A DNA stretch of 64,000 nt from Niallia endozanthoxylica (GCF_008710145.1 NZ_VYKL01000015.1:434001-498000); one strand, 5' to 3'; positions 36,048 through 44,971 are shown, numbered from the stretch's first letter. Notes: generated from the sequence alone by a model not told the origin. Numbers and translations: made by a program.

Positions 36048-36077
36048 AAAACAAGGGCTGCTAGCGGCCCTTGTTTT
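36048..36077 (-). terminator. Terminator of cotD
   Basis: Stem AAAACAAGGGC/GCCCTTGTTTT with an 8-base loop, immediately downstream of the cotD stop codon on the minus strand. Confidence 0.8.
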
Positions 36078-36082
36078 CATTA

Positions 36083-36388
36083 CTATCTAAAAAATCCAGG
36101 TCTTGGTCTAAAACCAGGAGGCCGATAGCCAGGAAATCCTGTTGGGCCAAAGCCAGTTGTCGGTGCAGGCGGCGGACCCGGTACAGGACCGATGTCTGTT
36201 TTTGTCACCTCATTCACAAAAGATTGAGTATGAGGAAAATGATGCTGATATTGATAGTTTGTATGGTGAACATTCGTTGTATGTGAAGGATGAACAACTG
36301 GAACGATGATATTTTCATTACTATGATTTACACAACATTTTGTCGGACAAACAATTGCTGGTAAAACTTTTGTCGGTCTGCAATACAT
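36083..36388 (-). CDS. cotD: CotD-family spore coat protein
   Basis: A 101-residue protein typical of inner-coat Cot[21 protein letters not shown] at the start, His-rich middle ([20 protein letters not shown]) and a Pro/Gly/Arg-rich tail ([18 protein letters not shown]). Cysteines C3, C14, C18 and C19 may be cross-linked in the coat. The ATG at 36388 follows AAAGGAGAAA. In B. subtilis cotD lies next to ypsA, as here. Expected to be made in the mother cell under sigma-K; no promoter was assigned. Confidence 0.9.
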   Translation of the reverse strand: MYCRPTKVLPAIVCPTKCCVNHSNENIIVPVVHPSHTTNVHHTNYQYQHHFPHTQSFVNEVTKTDIGPVPGPPPAPTTGFGPTGFPGYRPPGFRPRPGFFR

Positions 36389-36521
36389 ATTATTTTCTCC
36401 TTTCATCATGAGTTTATCTTACATTAATAACCTATGATAATCGGAGATATCTTGTACTAATGAATACACCTAAATTTGTGTACTCATTGTTTATTAAATC
36501 ATTTTCCCAATTTTACCCATC

Positions 36522-36617
36522 CTAAAATATTGCATAAAAGTTATCTTTAAAGCTTGTAAAAATAATGGCAGTTAAACCAATAACAACAAAAAAGAGATAC
36601 AAAATAGCTTTATACAT
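36522..36617 (-). CDS. Possible 31-residue membrane microprotein
   Basis: A frame encoding MYKAILYLFFVVIGLTAIIF then TSFKDNFYAIF: a single strongly hydrophobic helix with a short polar end. GAGGCGGGAA lies 4-6 bases upstream of the ATG at 36617. No family recognised, and nothing else is found in the 36389-36758 gap. Chance remains possible, but the combination of Shine-Dalgarno and a clean transmembrane segment supports a real gene. Confidence 0.45.
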   Translation of the reverse strand: MYKAILYLFFVVIGLTAIIFTSFKDNFYAIF

Positions 36618-36758
36618 TGTTTCCCGCCTCACTCATTTATATCTTATAAATCCAACAATTTATTATTTTACTCTCTAGCGGGACGACAAACAACTGTAAA
36701 TTAACCTATATGGCAGAAAAAAATAATCATGACACCTTTTAGACAAAACAATTTGCTT

Positions 36759-38000
36759 TCATTGTCGTTTTCTCTTCAATCGATTCAATCTTTTCAGTAG
36801 TTCTTCATATAACCGATCATTTTGATTGCTGTAAATCTCTAATGCCTTTTCTGTAAAATATATAGCTCTATCCACATTTTTGCAGCGATGCTCGAATATT
36901 TTGGCTAATTCAATACAAGCATCCATTTGAATACTTGTATTACCCTGATCTGCGACATCTTCCCAGATACGGACAGCCTCCTGCCAATTTTGTTTCTTTT
37001 TGGCTTGAAAGGCAAGGGCGTGCTTCGCCTTTACCGCTTCTGCCTCATTTCCTTCTGACAGCTTTGAAAATACTTTTTCTGCGGCATCTGTTTCTCCAAG
37101 ATAGGAATACCATCGGCCCACTTCAAAGCTTTCCTTTTTTGTCTGCATTTGATCAATACCTAAAAGCTGAAAGGATAGGTGAGTATATAGTGTTATTAAT
37201 GATAAAATATCCTTTTCATTATGTTGAAGAATGCCAATCAAACCTTCTGGATGTTGTCTTTCGACAAAGTCAAAATAAATCATTGGCGCTAAAAAACCAG
37301 GTACGTCATCAACTCTTTCAAATGCTAATACTTCTTTTTCAACAATTGAAAGTTTAACACTCTCCAGCCGATGTTTCCATATTCTTCTAGAGGCATGATA
37401 TAGATCAAAATGTCCAAATGGCGGCAGCTTCGGGACATGCTCCCTTATCAGCGTATGTCTTGTTTTAACCTGCGGCCAATCAAAGGCCTTTCCATTGTAG
37501 GTAACCATTTTTGCATAATCTATATTCTCTAAAAAACTTAAATACAGCGGTACTTCAGAACCAGGCTGGGGTAAAATATGCTGCTTCAAGACAATTTCCT
37601 TACCGTTAAAGCTTGCATGTCCAAGTAGAAAAATAGTATTTCCCGCCCCGCCGCCGAGTCCTGTTGTTTCCGTATCGAAAAAAAATAATTCATCAGGTTG
37701 ATGACCTTTAGCAGACAACGGATGCGTGAGACTGCGGTCGTTCCATGCATCTACCGCAAGCAAATAATCAGCAAAACGGTATTTACCATGCTGTGTCTCA
37801 AGCGGATACGTTACTTCTCTGATTAAACAATAATCAGAATCTGTATAATAAGGATATACCCCGGCCTGCTTCCAAATATCAAGAAACGGAATGTCCTCCC
37901 TTTTTGTAATCAATGAAGAAGGAGGTGTTTCTATTCTTTGCGTATTTGTCTTCGTTGTCATATGCGATTTTAAGCGATTCAATTTATTTTTAATAGACAT
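36759..38000 (-). CDS. mrfB: MrfB (YprB), DnaQ-like 3'-5' exonuclease
   Basis: A 413-residue protein. A ribonuclease H-like exonuclease domain (about residues 100-275) begins DELFFFDTETTGLGGGAGNT, giving the DxE motif, with later GHFDLYHASRRIWKH and HNEKDILSLITLY (final Asp). The C-terminal 130 residues contain TPR-like helices. In B. subtilis MrfB works with the helicase MrfA in a UvrABC-independent excision repair of mitomycin C adducts. It follows mrfA by 11 bases on the same strand. ATG at 38000, with a weak AGGTG upstream. Confidence 0.93.
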   Translation of the reverse strand: MSIKNKLNRLKSHMTTKTNTQRIETPPSSLITKREDIPFLDIWKQAGVYPYYTDSDYCLIREVTYPLETQHGKYRFADYLLAVDAWNDRSLTHPLSAKGHQPDELFFFDTETTGLGGGAGNTIFLLGHASFNGKEIVLKQHILPQPGSEVPLYLSFLENIDYAKMVTYNGKAFDWPQVKTRHTLIREHVPKLPPFGHFDLYHASRRIWKHRLESVKLSIVEKEVLAFERVDDVPGFLAPMIYFDFVERQHPEGLIGILQHNEKDILSLITLYTHLSFQLLGIDQMQTKKESFEVGRWYSYLGETDAAEKVFSKLSEGNEAEAVKAKHALAFQAKKKQNWQEAVRIWEDVADQGNTSIQMDACIELAKIFEHRCKNVDRAIYFTEKALEIYSNQNDRLYEELLKRLNRLKRKRQ

Positions 38001-38011
38001 GATTTATTCAC

Positions 38012-40291
38012 CTAGGATAAAGTTGAATTTTGAAATAAAGCTAACAGCTTTATAGTATCATGTTTTGCCGACTCTGTTTGTGCATCCATTCCAATACAAG
38101 AAGGACAACCTTGGTCACAAGGACAGCTCTCCACCATTTTTTTTGCTTCAAATATAATGGTTTCAATCCCTTGATAGATTTTATCACTTAACCCAATTCC
38201 GCCCGGATAACGGTCATAGAAAAAAATGGTCGGTTTCTCGTTATGAGCTGCCTTCACTTGGGGTACAACATGGATATCCTGGGAATCACACATAACAAAA
38301 AGCGGCGCAATATGTTTTAGAGAATGAGCCATGCCAATTAAACCTTGATCAAGCCTTTCCTCACTGAGGCCGCTCATATCTTTATTTAAGGATATCCAGG
38401 CAGAACTCGTATGCAGTTCTGCCTCTGGAAGTGAAATCGGACCAGAACCAATATTTTCATGTGTCTCAAATTTAATCTTTTTAAAAATCGTTGCCATTGC
38501 CAGAACACTTACATCACCATAGCCGACTTCCAAATAATCGTTTTGTCTAAGCTTATCCATTTCAAGCACCTTTAGTTCAACCGCCAGATTTGCATCTGTA
38601 TAGTAATCCACCGCCACTTCGCGGACAAATGCCTTTTTTTCCTCCCAATCAAGTGTTTCAACCTGGTATTGAACTCCTTGATGCAGGTAAATCGCTTCTT
38701 CATGAAGAAGCGTCATAGCTGAAAAACGATCCATTTCACCGATGACCCGTGCATTAGCAGTTTCGGAAATGTCAATAATCACAACATTTTCCTGTGAAGC
38801 AGATCGCAGGGAAATATTATGGGCAGGGAAAGAATCATTCATCCAATACCATTTCTCACCATTTTTAAATAAAATTCGTTCCTCCCCTAAATATTCAAGT
38901 ATTTCATCCGTTTGAACCTGCCCAAAGTCTTCCCCTTCCTTAAATGGAAGCTCATACGCCGCACATTTCATATGATCAACTAAAATGATCAAATTGTCCG
39001 GATTGATTCTGGCACTTTCCGGGCTGCGATTGAAAAAATATTCCGGATGCCCGATGATGTATTGATCTAACGGACTAGAGCTGGCTACCATGATGACCAA
39101 TGATTCACCGTGTCTTCTGCCAGCCCTCCCTGCCTGCTGCCAAGCACTCGCAATGGTCCCCGGATAACCTGTCATAATGCATACCTGCAACTGACCGATA
39201 TCTACTCCGAGCTCTAAGGCATTCGTACTCACAACACCATATATATCTCCTGAACGCAAACCATTTTCAATCTCACGACGTTCAGTCGGTAGATAACCTC
39301 CTCGGTAACCTCTAATAGCTTTAGGTCCAAGCTGATACTTCACGAGCTCCTTTAAATACGTTAGGAGGATTTCTACTCTGACTCTGCTGCGGGCAAATAT
39401 AATCGTTTGTATCCTATTCTTCAGCAGTTCAGCAGCCAGTTTTCGTACCTCAAGTGTGGCACTCCTTCGAATATTAAGCGGTTTATTGACAATTGGGGGA
39501 TTATAGAATAAAAAATGTTTTACCCCGCTCGGTGCCCCATTATTATTTATGAGAACCATTGTTTTTTCTGTTAATGTTTCGGCTAGCTCGAGCGGGTTTG
39601 CAATGGTTGCAGACGTACAAATAAATATCGGATTACTTCCGTAATACTGACAAATTCTTTTTAAACGTCTGATAACATTGGCTACATGACTCCCAAAAAC
39701 ACCTCGATAGATATGGAGCTCATCAATAATGACATATTTTAAATTCTCAAATAGTGATACCCATTTCGTATGGTGAGGCAAAATCGCAGAATGGAGCATA
39801 TCTGGATTCGTGATGACAATATGCCCTGCCTTTCTTACCTTTTGCCGAATACTTGCAGGTGTATCACCATCATATGTATAGCTGTTAATTGAAAGGCCTG
39901 CTTCCTGAATCAATTCATTTATCTCACTCTTTTGATCCTGGGCAAGCGCCTTTGTTGGAAACATGTAGAGCGCCCTTGCATTCGGGTTGCGAATAATTGT
40001 TTCCAGAACAGGAAGGTTGTAACATAATGTCTTCCCTGAAGCAGTTGGGGTCACAGCCACAATACTTTTATTGTCCATTACCGATTCATACGCTTCTCTT
40101 TGATGAGTATATAATGTCTGAATCCCCCGGCCCTGTAATGCAGATTTAAGTGAAGGATGTATTGCGGTTGGAAAATCAACTGTTTTCGCTTCCTTGGCCT
40201 CCATTGTCTGCCAATGAACGATATTTTCTTTATAATCATCTGTAAGTTTCAGTTGATTCATTATTTCTTGCATACTTTTTCGAAGATTCAT
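38012..40291 (-). CDS. mrfA: MrfA (YprA), DEAD/DEAH helicase for mitomycin repair
   Basis: A 759-residue SF2 helicase. The Q-like region YTHQREAYESV is followed by VAVTPTASGKTLCYNLPVLE (Walker A, about residues 79-98), VIIDELHIYRGVFGSH (DEVH-type motif II), TSATIANP (III) and QQAGRAGRRHGESL (VI). A C-terminal DUF1998-type domain carries CPCDQGCPSCIG, a four-cysteine metal site (about residues 723-734). MrfA is a 3'-5' DNA translocase that processes mitomycin C lesions with MrfB. ATG 40291 behind GAGGTGAAA. The mrfA-mrfB order is conserved with B. subtilis. Confidence 0.95.
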   Translation of the reverse strand: MNLRKSMQEIMNQLKLTDDYKENIVHWQTMEAKEAKTVDFPTAIHPSLKSALQGRGIQTLYTHQREAYESVMDNKSIVAVTPTASGKTLCYNLPVLETIIRNPNARALYMFPTKALAQDQKSEINELIQEAGLSINSYTYDGDTPASIRQKVRKAGHIVITNPDMLHSAILPHHTKWVSLFENLKYVIIDELHIYRGVFGSHVANVIRRLKRICQYYGSNPIFICTSATIANPLELAETLTEKTMVLINNNGAPSGVKHFLFYNPPIVNKPLNIRRSATLEVRKLAAELLKNRIQTIIFARSRVRVEILLTYLKELVKYQLGPKAIRGYRGGYLPTERREIENGLRSGDIYGVVSTNALELGVDIGQLQVCIMTGYPGTIASAWQQAGRAGRRHGESLVIMVASSSPLDQYIIGHPEYFFNRSPESARINPDNLIILVDHMKCAAYELPFKEGEDFGQVQTDEILEYLGEERILFKNGEKWYWMNDSFPAHNISLRSASQENVVIIDISETANARVIGEMDRFSAMTLLHEEAIYLHQGVQYQVETLDWEEKKAFVREVAVDYYTDANLAVELKVLEMDKLRQNDYLEVGYGDVSVLAMATIFKKIKFETHENIGSGPISLPEAELHTSSAWISLNKDMSGLSEERLDQGLIGMAHSLKHIAPLFVMCDSQDIHVVPQVKAAHNEKPTIFFYDRYPGGIGLSDKIYQGIETIIFEAKKMVESCPCDQGCPSCIGMDAQTESAKHDTIKLLALFQNSTLS

Positions 40292-40325
40292 TCCATTTCA
40301 CCTCATAAACACTATTTTACCAAAT

Positions 40326-40483
40326 GGCTATGTTAAGGAATAATACTGATACGTCAGATTTTTGACTCATCCGTGAGAACTGGACATTTCTCACGTCTTT
40401 CAGCATAGCTGAAAGACGGCTGTATGGTTAGAAAGTAACAGGAGAAAATGAGTCAAAAGCCAACAATGTTAATAAACAAAGAT
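40326..40483 (+). mobile_element. MITE-like structured repeat, copy 4 (internal deletion)
   Basis: GGCTATGTTAAGGAATAATA at the left and AACAATGTTAATAAACAAAG plus AT at the right, with the inner GACTCAT/ATGAGTC motifs. Stems GTGAGAACTGGACATTTCTC(AC) and GTCTTTCAGC/GCTGAAAGAC are kept. The long palindrome has lost its second arm: the first arm (ATGGTTAGAAAGTAACAGG) runs directly into ATGAGTCAAAAG. Flanks TACCAAAT and TATCGAAT agree at six of eight positions, a decayed target duplication. The rest of 40292-40613 holds the leader of the regulator gene. Confidence 0.85.
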
Positions 40484-40613
40484 TATCGAATAAACGTTCT
40501 TTATAATAGAGTTATCAAGGCTATTATATATTTTTCAATCTTAAATAAGTAAATAAGACGTTTTTTGTCTTTTTTGTTACAATAGATGTAAGAAATATAA
40601 TTGAGGTGTCGGC

Positions 40614-41309
40614 ATGAACAAAGAGCAAATTGAAAAGGTTTTATCTGATTTTAACCTGTTCCGTGATTTAGACAAACAAGAAATAGATAAAATTGTAGAA
40701 ATTTCTATTTCAAGAGAGTGGAATAAAGGTAGTCATGTTTTTTTGCAGGATGAACCTCTTGAAAATGTTTATTTTATATATGACGGCAAGGTAAAAATAT
40801 ACAAAACAGATGTAAATGGCAAAGAACAAATTGTTTCTATTTTAAAAAAGGGAGATATGTTTCCACATGTCGGTTTTTTTCGAAAAGGCGGCTATCCGGC
40901 CTTTTCGGAAGTGCTAGAAAACGCGACCCTGGTCGTAGTACCGATTACTCAATTTGAAAGAGTTTTAATTGATAATCCGGAGCTATGTATTAAGGTTTTT
41001 AAAGTATTAGGGGAAAAAATTGTTGATTTGCAGGAACGTTTGGAATCACAAATTCTAAATAATACCTATCAGCAAATTATTAAGCTCCTTCTAAGGCTTG
41101 GAAAGGAACATGGACAACAATTAGACGATGGTCGAACCCTTCTAAAAGGTGAATTTACCAACCGTGATTTGGCTAATATGATTGGGACAACAAGAGAAAC
41201 CGTCAGCCGTACATTAACAAAGCTTAAGAAAGATAAGCTGATTGAAACCGATTCAGACAGCGCTTTACTATTTGACGCTGAACTTTTAGATGAGGAGTTA
41301 TTTTCTTAA
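40614..41309 (+). CDS. Crp/Fnr-family transcriptional regulator
   Basis: A 231-residue regulator with an N-terminal cyclic-nucleotide-binding-like beta barrel (about residues 20-130), a dimerisation helix (135-165) and a C-terminal winged helix with recognition helix TTRETVSRTLTKLKK (E-x2-SR type). The only cysteine is in PELCIKV, so it cannot hold an FNR-type [4Fe-4S] cluster; it is closer to the Dnr/ArcR/NO-responsive branches. TTGAGGTG lies 5 bases upstream of ATG 40614. It converges on hcp, whose upstream region has a perfect TGTGA-N6-TCACA site. Control of hcp is my inference. Confidence 0.88.
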   Translation: MNKEQIEKVLSDFNLFRDLDKQEIDKIVEISISREWNKGSHVFLQDEPLENVYFIYDGKVKIYKTDVNGKEQIVSILKKGDMFPHVGFFRKGGYPAFSEVLENATLVVVPITQFERVLIDNPELCIKVFKVLGEKIVDLQERLESQILNNTYQQIIKLLLRLGKEHGQQLDDGRTLLKGEFTNRDLANMIGTTRETVSRTLTKLKKDKLIETDSDSALLFDAELLDEELFS

Positions 41310-41319
41310 TAGACTGCAA

Positions 41320-41351
41320 AAGAAGAGAGTGCATGAATACACTCTCTTCTT
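41320..41351. terminator. Bidirectional terminator between the Crp/Fnr gene and hcp
   Basis: Perfect 12-base stem AAGAAGAGAGTG/CACTCTCTTCTT with an 8-base loop and a T run. Confidence 0.85.
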
Positions 41352-41357
41352 TTTATA

Positions 41358-42650
41358 TTAATTTAATTGAAGCATTTCTTTCATATCTTCTTCAGCAGTT
41401 CCGATTAATTTTAAATTAAATGTCTCTTGTAATACATTCATTACTCCCTCTGAAATAAATTCAGGCGGTTTAGGTCCAATGCGGATGTCCTGAATGCCAA
41501 GGCTGAATAAACCTAGTAAAATAGCAACCGCTTTTTGTTCAAACCAGGAGAGTACGATGCTTACAGGCAGTTCATTAATTTCACATTCAAAAGCATCTGC
41601 CAAAGCCTTTGCAATTTTTATTGTAGAACCAGAGTTATTACATTGCCCTAGATCAATATAACGCGGAATATCAGTACCTGGAACTGTTCCATAATCAACA
41701 TCATTAAAACGGAATTTTCCGCAAGATGTAGTTAAAATCACTGTTTCAGGAGGTAGTGAAGTGGCTAATTCACGGTAATATTCTCCGCCTTTTCCTGGAG
41801 CGTCACATCCAGCTATTACGAAGAAGCGCTTGATTTTCCCTTCCTTAACAGCAGCAATAACTTCCGGTGCCAAACCAAGAACGGTTTCATGATGGAAACC
41901 TGTAATTAATGTTTCATCAGACTCAATATTTGCTTCAGGAAGCTCTAACGCACGATTAATCAATGGGCTGAAATCTTCATTCACAATCTTTTGAACATTT
42001 TCAAGACCTGCCACTTCATAAGAGAACATACGATCAGCGTAAGTACCTTTTATCGGCATAACACAGTTTGTTGTTGCCAAAATAGCACCAGGAAATCTCT
42101 CGAATAATCGGCGTTGATCATACCATGCTTTTCCGATATTTCCTTTTAAATGGGAGTATTTCTTTAATTGTGGATATCCATGGGCCGGAAGCATTTCTGA
42201 ATGTGTATAAATATTAATTCCTTTTCCTTCCGTTTGCTTTAATAGCTGCTCTAGGGCAAATAAATTATGACCTGTAACAACAATACTTTTACCTTCAATT
42301 TTGTTTTGTGAAACACGAACAGGCTTAGGAATACCTAATAATTTTGTATGCGCTTCATCAAGTACTTCCATAATACGGACAGCAGATTTCCCGACCTTCA
42401 TAGCCATTTCAATATGCTCTTGAACATTAAAGTTTGAGTTTGTTAATGTCATATATAATGCTTCATGAGTTGTAGCATCAACAAATGAATCTGTATATCC
42501 TAATTGGTTAGCGTGTGTCCTATAGGCAGCAATACCTTTTAAACCAAAAATAATCGTATCCTGCAGACTGGCAATGGTTTCATCTTTTCCACAAACACCA
42601 ATAACTTTACATCCCCCTGTAGGTGTTTGTTCACATTGGTAACAAAACAT
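41358..42650 (-). CDS. hcp: Hybrid-cluster protein (hydroxylamine reductase)
   Basis: A 430-residue short-type Hcp. The N-terminal cluster cysteines are in MFCYQCEQTPTGGCKVIGVC. Hybrid-cluster ligands appear in GFHHETV, FVIAGCDAPGKGGEYY, ILTTSCGKFRFND and LGQCNNSGSTIK. The protein reduces hydroxylamine in vitro and acts physiologically as an NO reductase/S-nitrosylase in anaerobic nitrosative stress. Start ATG at 42650 behind AGAGGGG, so the seven upstream residues of the open frame are leader. A Crp/Fnr operator lies 63-78 bases upstream. No hcr partner gene is adjacent. Confidence 0.95.
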   Translation of the reverse strand: MFCYQCEQTPTGGCKVIGVCGKDETIASLQDTIIFGLKGIAAYRTHANQLGYTDSFVDATTHEALYMTLTNSNFNVQEHIEMAMKVGKSAVRIMEVLDEAHTKLLGIPKPVRVSQNKIEGKSIVVTGHNLFALEQLLKQTEGKGINIYTHSEMLPAHGYPQLKKYSHLKGNIGKAWYDQRRLFERFPGAILATTNCVMPIKGTYADRMFSYEVAGLENVQKIVNEDFSPLINRALELPEANIESDETLITGFHHETVLGLAPEVIAAVKEGKIKRFFVIAGCDAPGKGGEYYRELATSLPPETVILTTSCGKFRFNDVDYGTVPGTDIPRYIDLGQCNNSGSTIKIAKALADAFECEINELPVSIVLSWFEQKAVAILLGLFSLGIQDIRIGPKPPEFISEGVMNVLQETFNLKLIGTAEEDMKEMLQLN

Positions 42651-42712
42651 TTTACAAATCCCCTCTCTCACTCGAATTCTTAACCAGTTTACCTTCTGAA
42701 AATTTATTCACC

Positions 42713-42728
42713 TGTGATTCAAGTCACA
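42713..42728. promoter_or_regulatory. Crp/Fnr-type operator upstream of hcp
   Basis: TGTGA (42713-42717), TTCAAG, TCACA (42724-42728): the perfect consensus half-sites of Crp/Fnr binding, placed 63 bases upstream of the hcp ATG. Position fits an activator site. Confidence 0.85.
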
Positions 42729-42847
42729 CCTTTATTGATTGTCATAAAATCTTCACTATTTATACGATAGTTTTTGAACAAGTTGTGACAATACGTGATT
42801 AAAGTCCTGGTAATATAAATACCTAAGTATGTAAAAAACAACATAAA

Positions 42848-42872
42848 AAACGGCCTAATAAACAGACCGTTT
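42848..42872 (-). terminator. Terminator of yppG
   Basis: Stem AAACGGCCT/AGACCGTTT with one mismatch, loop 7 bases, TTTTTT tail on the minus strand. Confidence 0.75.
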
Positions 42873-42898
42873 CATTTATTACTATTCCGCTCTTTACT

Positions 42899-43417
42899 TT
42901 AAGCTTTAAACATTCCTCCAAATCCTTTTACAACTGACGATACTTGACTAACGGCATTAATCATTTGTCCTGCTGTGTCAACCATTTTATTAATGTCTAA
43001 TGATCCATCCTGGGATTTAAACGAATTTAACACCGACTTCATGCCTGATGGAGGCGTTGCAAGAAAAGACCCCTTTGGATAAGGATTCATATAGGGATAA
43101 CCATTGGCTTGCATTGGCTGCTGCATCTGAACATACGATTCATCTTTATCCTGAAGCGGGTTATGAAAAACATTTTGCGAAAAGGACGATTGTTGGTTAT
43201 ACCCTGCAGCCCCCTGGGCAGGTGGATAGTAATAGGGGTTTCCTTGAATCAAATAGGGATTTATAGGTGGATGATCAATTGCTTGCTGAATCCCATTCAT
43301 TCCCTGCATGATAGGGTATGGATGCTGTCTCATCTCAAGATTGATGAATTTATTTGCTGAATACGGCATAGAATGATATCCAATGTAATGACCATATCTC
43401 AACCTTGGACCATACAT
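42899..43417 (-). CDS. yppG: YppG-like (coat-associated) protein
   Basis: A 172-residue low-complexity protein rich in Pro, Tyr, Gln and Asn (PYPIMQGMNG, INPYLIQGNPYYYPPAQG, QPMQANGYPYMNPYPKG), ending with a more ordered segment FKSQDGSLDINKMVDTAGQM and a Gly/Val tail. This matches the YppG family, a spore-coat-like protein of Bacillus. The conserved C-terminal FKxxDGxxDxxKM block is the family hallmark. ATG 43417 with AGGAGGGGG upstream. Lies in the yppG-yppF-yppE-yppD-sspM cluster. Confidence 0.88.
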   Translation of the reverse strand: MYGPRLRYGHYIGYHSMPYSANKFINLEMRQHPYPIMQGMNGIQQAIDHPPINPYLIQGNPYYYPPAQGAAGYNQQSSFSQNVFHNPLQDKDESYVQMQQPMQANGYPYMNPYPKGSFLATPPSGMKSVLNSFKSQDGSLDINKMVDTAGQMINAVSQVSSVVKGFGGMFKA

Positions 43418-43620
43418 GGGCAGTCCCCCTCCTTTAGTTTCGTTCTGATATAAATCATATGATAGGAGTGCCCAGGTGGTGACAGTGTATATGGTTACAT
43501 ATCTTTTTTATCGGATTACGTCGGCTCTTGGGTTTTTTTGTCTTAAGTCTAAATATTTTAAAAATAATAACTTTTCTTAAATTATGTTAAAATAAGGTAA
43601 CAAAGAAAGGAGGAATACAC

Positions 43621-43824
43621 ATGACTATTCACGAACTAAAATTAAAATTCTTACAAATACGTGATTATTTTCCTGATGATGTAAATGAATTATTAGACTT
43701 TACGAAGAAAGAATATGTGCAAAATAAAATATCAATCATTGAATACCGAAATCTTGTTCGTGAACTAGAAAAATTAGGAGCAAAATTTCCTGATATATTC
43801 ATCGATAATTCTCTTATCCATTAA
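43621..43824 (+). CDS. yppF: YppF family small protein
   Basis: A 67-residue helical protein: FLQIRDYFPDDVNELLDFTK followed by KISIIEYRNLVRELEKLGAK. This DDVNELLDF...YRNLVRxLE pattern is that of YppF; function unknown. AAAGGAGG is 8 bases upstream of the ATG. Followed by a terminator shared with the convergent yppE. Confidence 0.85.
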   Translation: MTIHELKLKFLQIRDYFPDDVNELLDFTKKEYVQNKISIIEYRNLVRELEKLGAKFPDIFIDNSLIH

Positions 43825-43926
43825 CACCTCAAACATAGATTAACCTTCAAAATAAACATCCCATATAATTATCTATTATTGTATTCACCACATGCTACCA
43901 AAGTTTACAAACGCATTAATACTTGA

Positions 43927-43963
43927 GAAAAGGAAGTTTTCGCACGACGAATCCTTCCTTTTC
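43927..43963. terminator. Bidirectional terminator between yppF and yppE
   Basis: Perfect 10-base stem GAAAAGGAAG/CTTCCTTTTC with a 17-base loop and T-rich sequence on the plus side. Confidence 0.7.
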
Positions 43964-43977
43964 TTTTTGCCTAACAT

Positions 43978-44343
43978 TTATACATAATCATCCTTTAATT
44001 CCTTTAGGACTGCTTTTAACACAAACTCTGCCGATTGGACTGTATTGTAAAAACGAGTTTTACTTGTTAATGGAAAAAAGGCCTGTACCGTAATGGTTTC
44101 AAGCTGCTCTTTTACCGACTCCATTTGTTCCACGTGTAAGTGAGGAGGCCGGACAGAAGTAATCCAGTCCTTAACTGCAGGATACCAGATATCTAGTTCT
44201 ATTTTCACTTTATTAGTAAAAGGTACCACTTCTTGATGAAAATCACCTTCTATATTTGTTTCTTTTGTTTTTTCAAAAATATCCATAGCCGTGCGGCAAT
44301 ACTCTAATAGGACTTCAGTTTTCTTTAATAAATCTTGAATCAA
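43978..44343 (-). CDS. yppE: YppE family protein (DUF1798)
   Basis: A 121-residue helical-bundle protein ([20 protein letters not shown], then [20 protein letters not shown] and [20 protein letters not shown]). The RPPxLHxEQ segment and length match YppE/DUF1798, function unknown. I placed the start at TTG 44343 by alignment with the B. subtilis protein and because GGAG lies 12 bases upstream. ATG at 44355 is an alternative but has no Shine-Dalgarno. Downstream of yppD on the same strand. Confidence 0.82.
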
Positions 44344-44421
44344 AATTACTCTCATCTCCAATGATATTTTTCTTGAAATAAAATAGAGAAGCCCTAATAG
44401 CTTCCCTGCTTATTAATATAA

Positions 44422-44673
44422 TTAATAACTTAGTGTCAATTGTAAAGGATTTTTTTTAGACTGTTCCTGGCGTTCTTTTACGGAGGTCATTTTCATTTCA
44501 ATTGATTCCAACTGTTTGCCACATAAATCAAATCGTTTTTCCAGTCGGCTTTGCCATTCGGACTGTTCTTGTGACATATTGGTCTTTATAGAGTTCTCCA
44601 ATTGCTCCAGCTGATTATGGATATTTTCAAACATGTCAATGAGTTCTTCTTTTCCAATAACAGTTGTTTTCAT
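44422..44673 (-). CDS. yppD: YppD-position coiled-coil protein
   Basis: An 83-residue, almost wholly helical protein: KEELIDMFENIHNQLEQLEN, then WQSRLEKRFDLCGKQLESIE. Heptad-like Leu/Ile spacing suggests a coiled coil. The symbol rests mainly on position between yppE and sspM, as in B. subtilis; sequence similarity could not be confirmed. ATG 44673 with AAAGGGAGG upstream. Confidence 0.65.
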   Translation of the reverse strand: MKTTVIGKEELIDMFENIHNQLEQLENSIKTNMSQEQSEWQSRLEKRFDLCGKQLESIEMKMTSVKERQEQSKKNPLQLTLSY

Positions 44674-44863
44674 GATTTATCTGCCTCCCTTTGAACTTTT
44701 GTATAATAGTAATTCTCCATTTCTTTTTACCTTCCTTCCTGCTTGACAAAACTAGTTAGCATTCGGCAAAGATAGAATATTTTTTTCTTTTTCGACATTA
44801 TTTCGACATAATAAAAAGAATGAAACCTATCTCATTGAACAAACTAGTAGTGGAGGTGTAATT

Positions 44864-44971
44864 ATGGGGCAAAAAGAAAAGCAAAATAAAGTTCAACCTA
44901 AAAAACTAAACGAAACGAAACCAGGCTATGGCGACAAAAAACTTGAAGGTCCAGATCGGCCTTCAACATAA
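44864..44971 (+). CDS. sspM: Small acid-soluble spore protein M
   Basis: A 35-residue product, MGQKEKQNKVQPKKLNETKP then GYGDKKLEGPDRPST. The C-terminal KKL.GP.RPST is the SspM signature. It is a minor SASP of the spore core. GGAGGTG ends 5 bases before the ATG. Divergent from yppD and convergent with yppC, the B. subtilis arrangement. Confidence 0.92.
   Translation: MGQKEKQNKVQPKKLNETKPGYGDKKLEGPDRPST

Noticed and set aside
35922..36080. N-terminal extension of YpsA
   Set aside because: The extension translates a mobile repeat remnant; the TTG at 35921 has a strong Shine-Dalgarno and matches homologues.
43048..43360. Plus-strand frames opposite yppG
   Set aside because: Antisense shadows of a low-complexity Pro/Tyr/Gln gene; no start signals.
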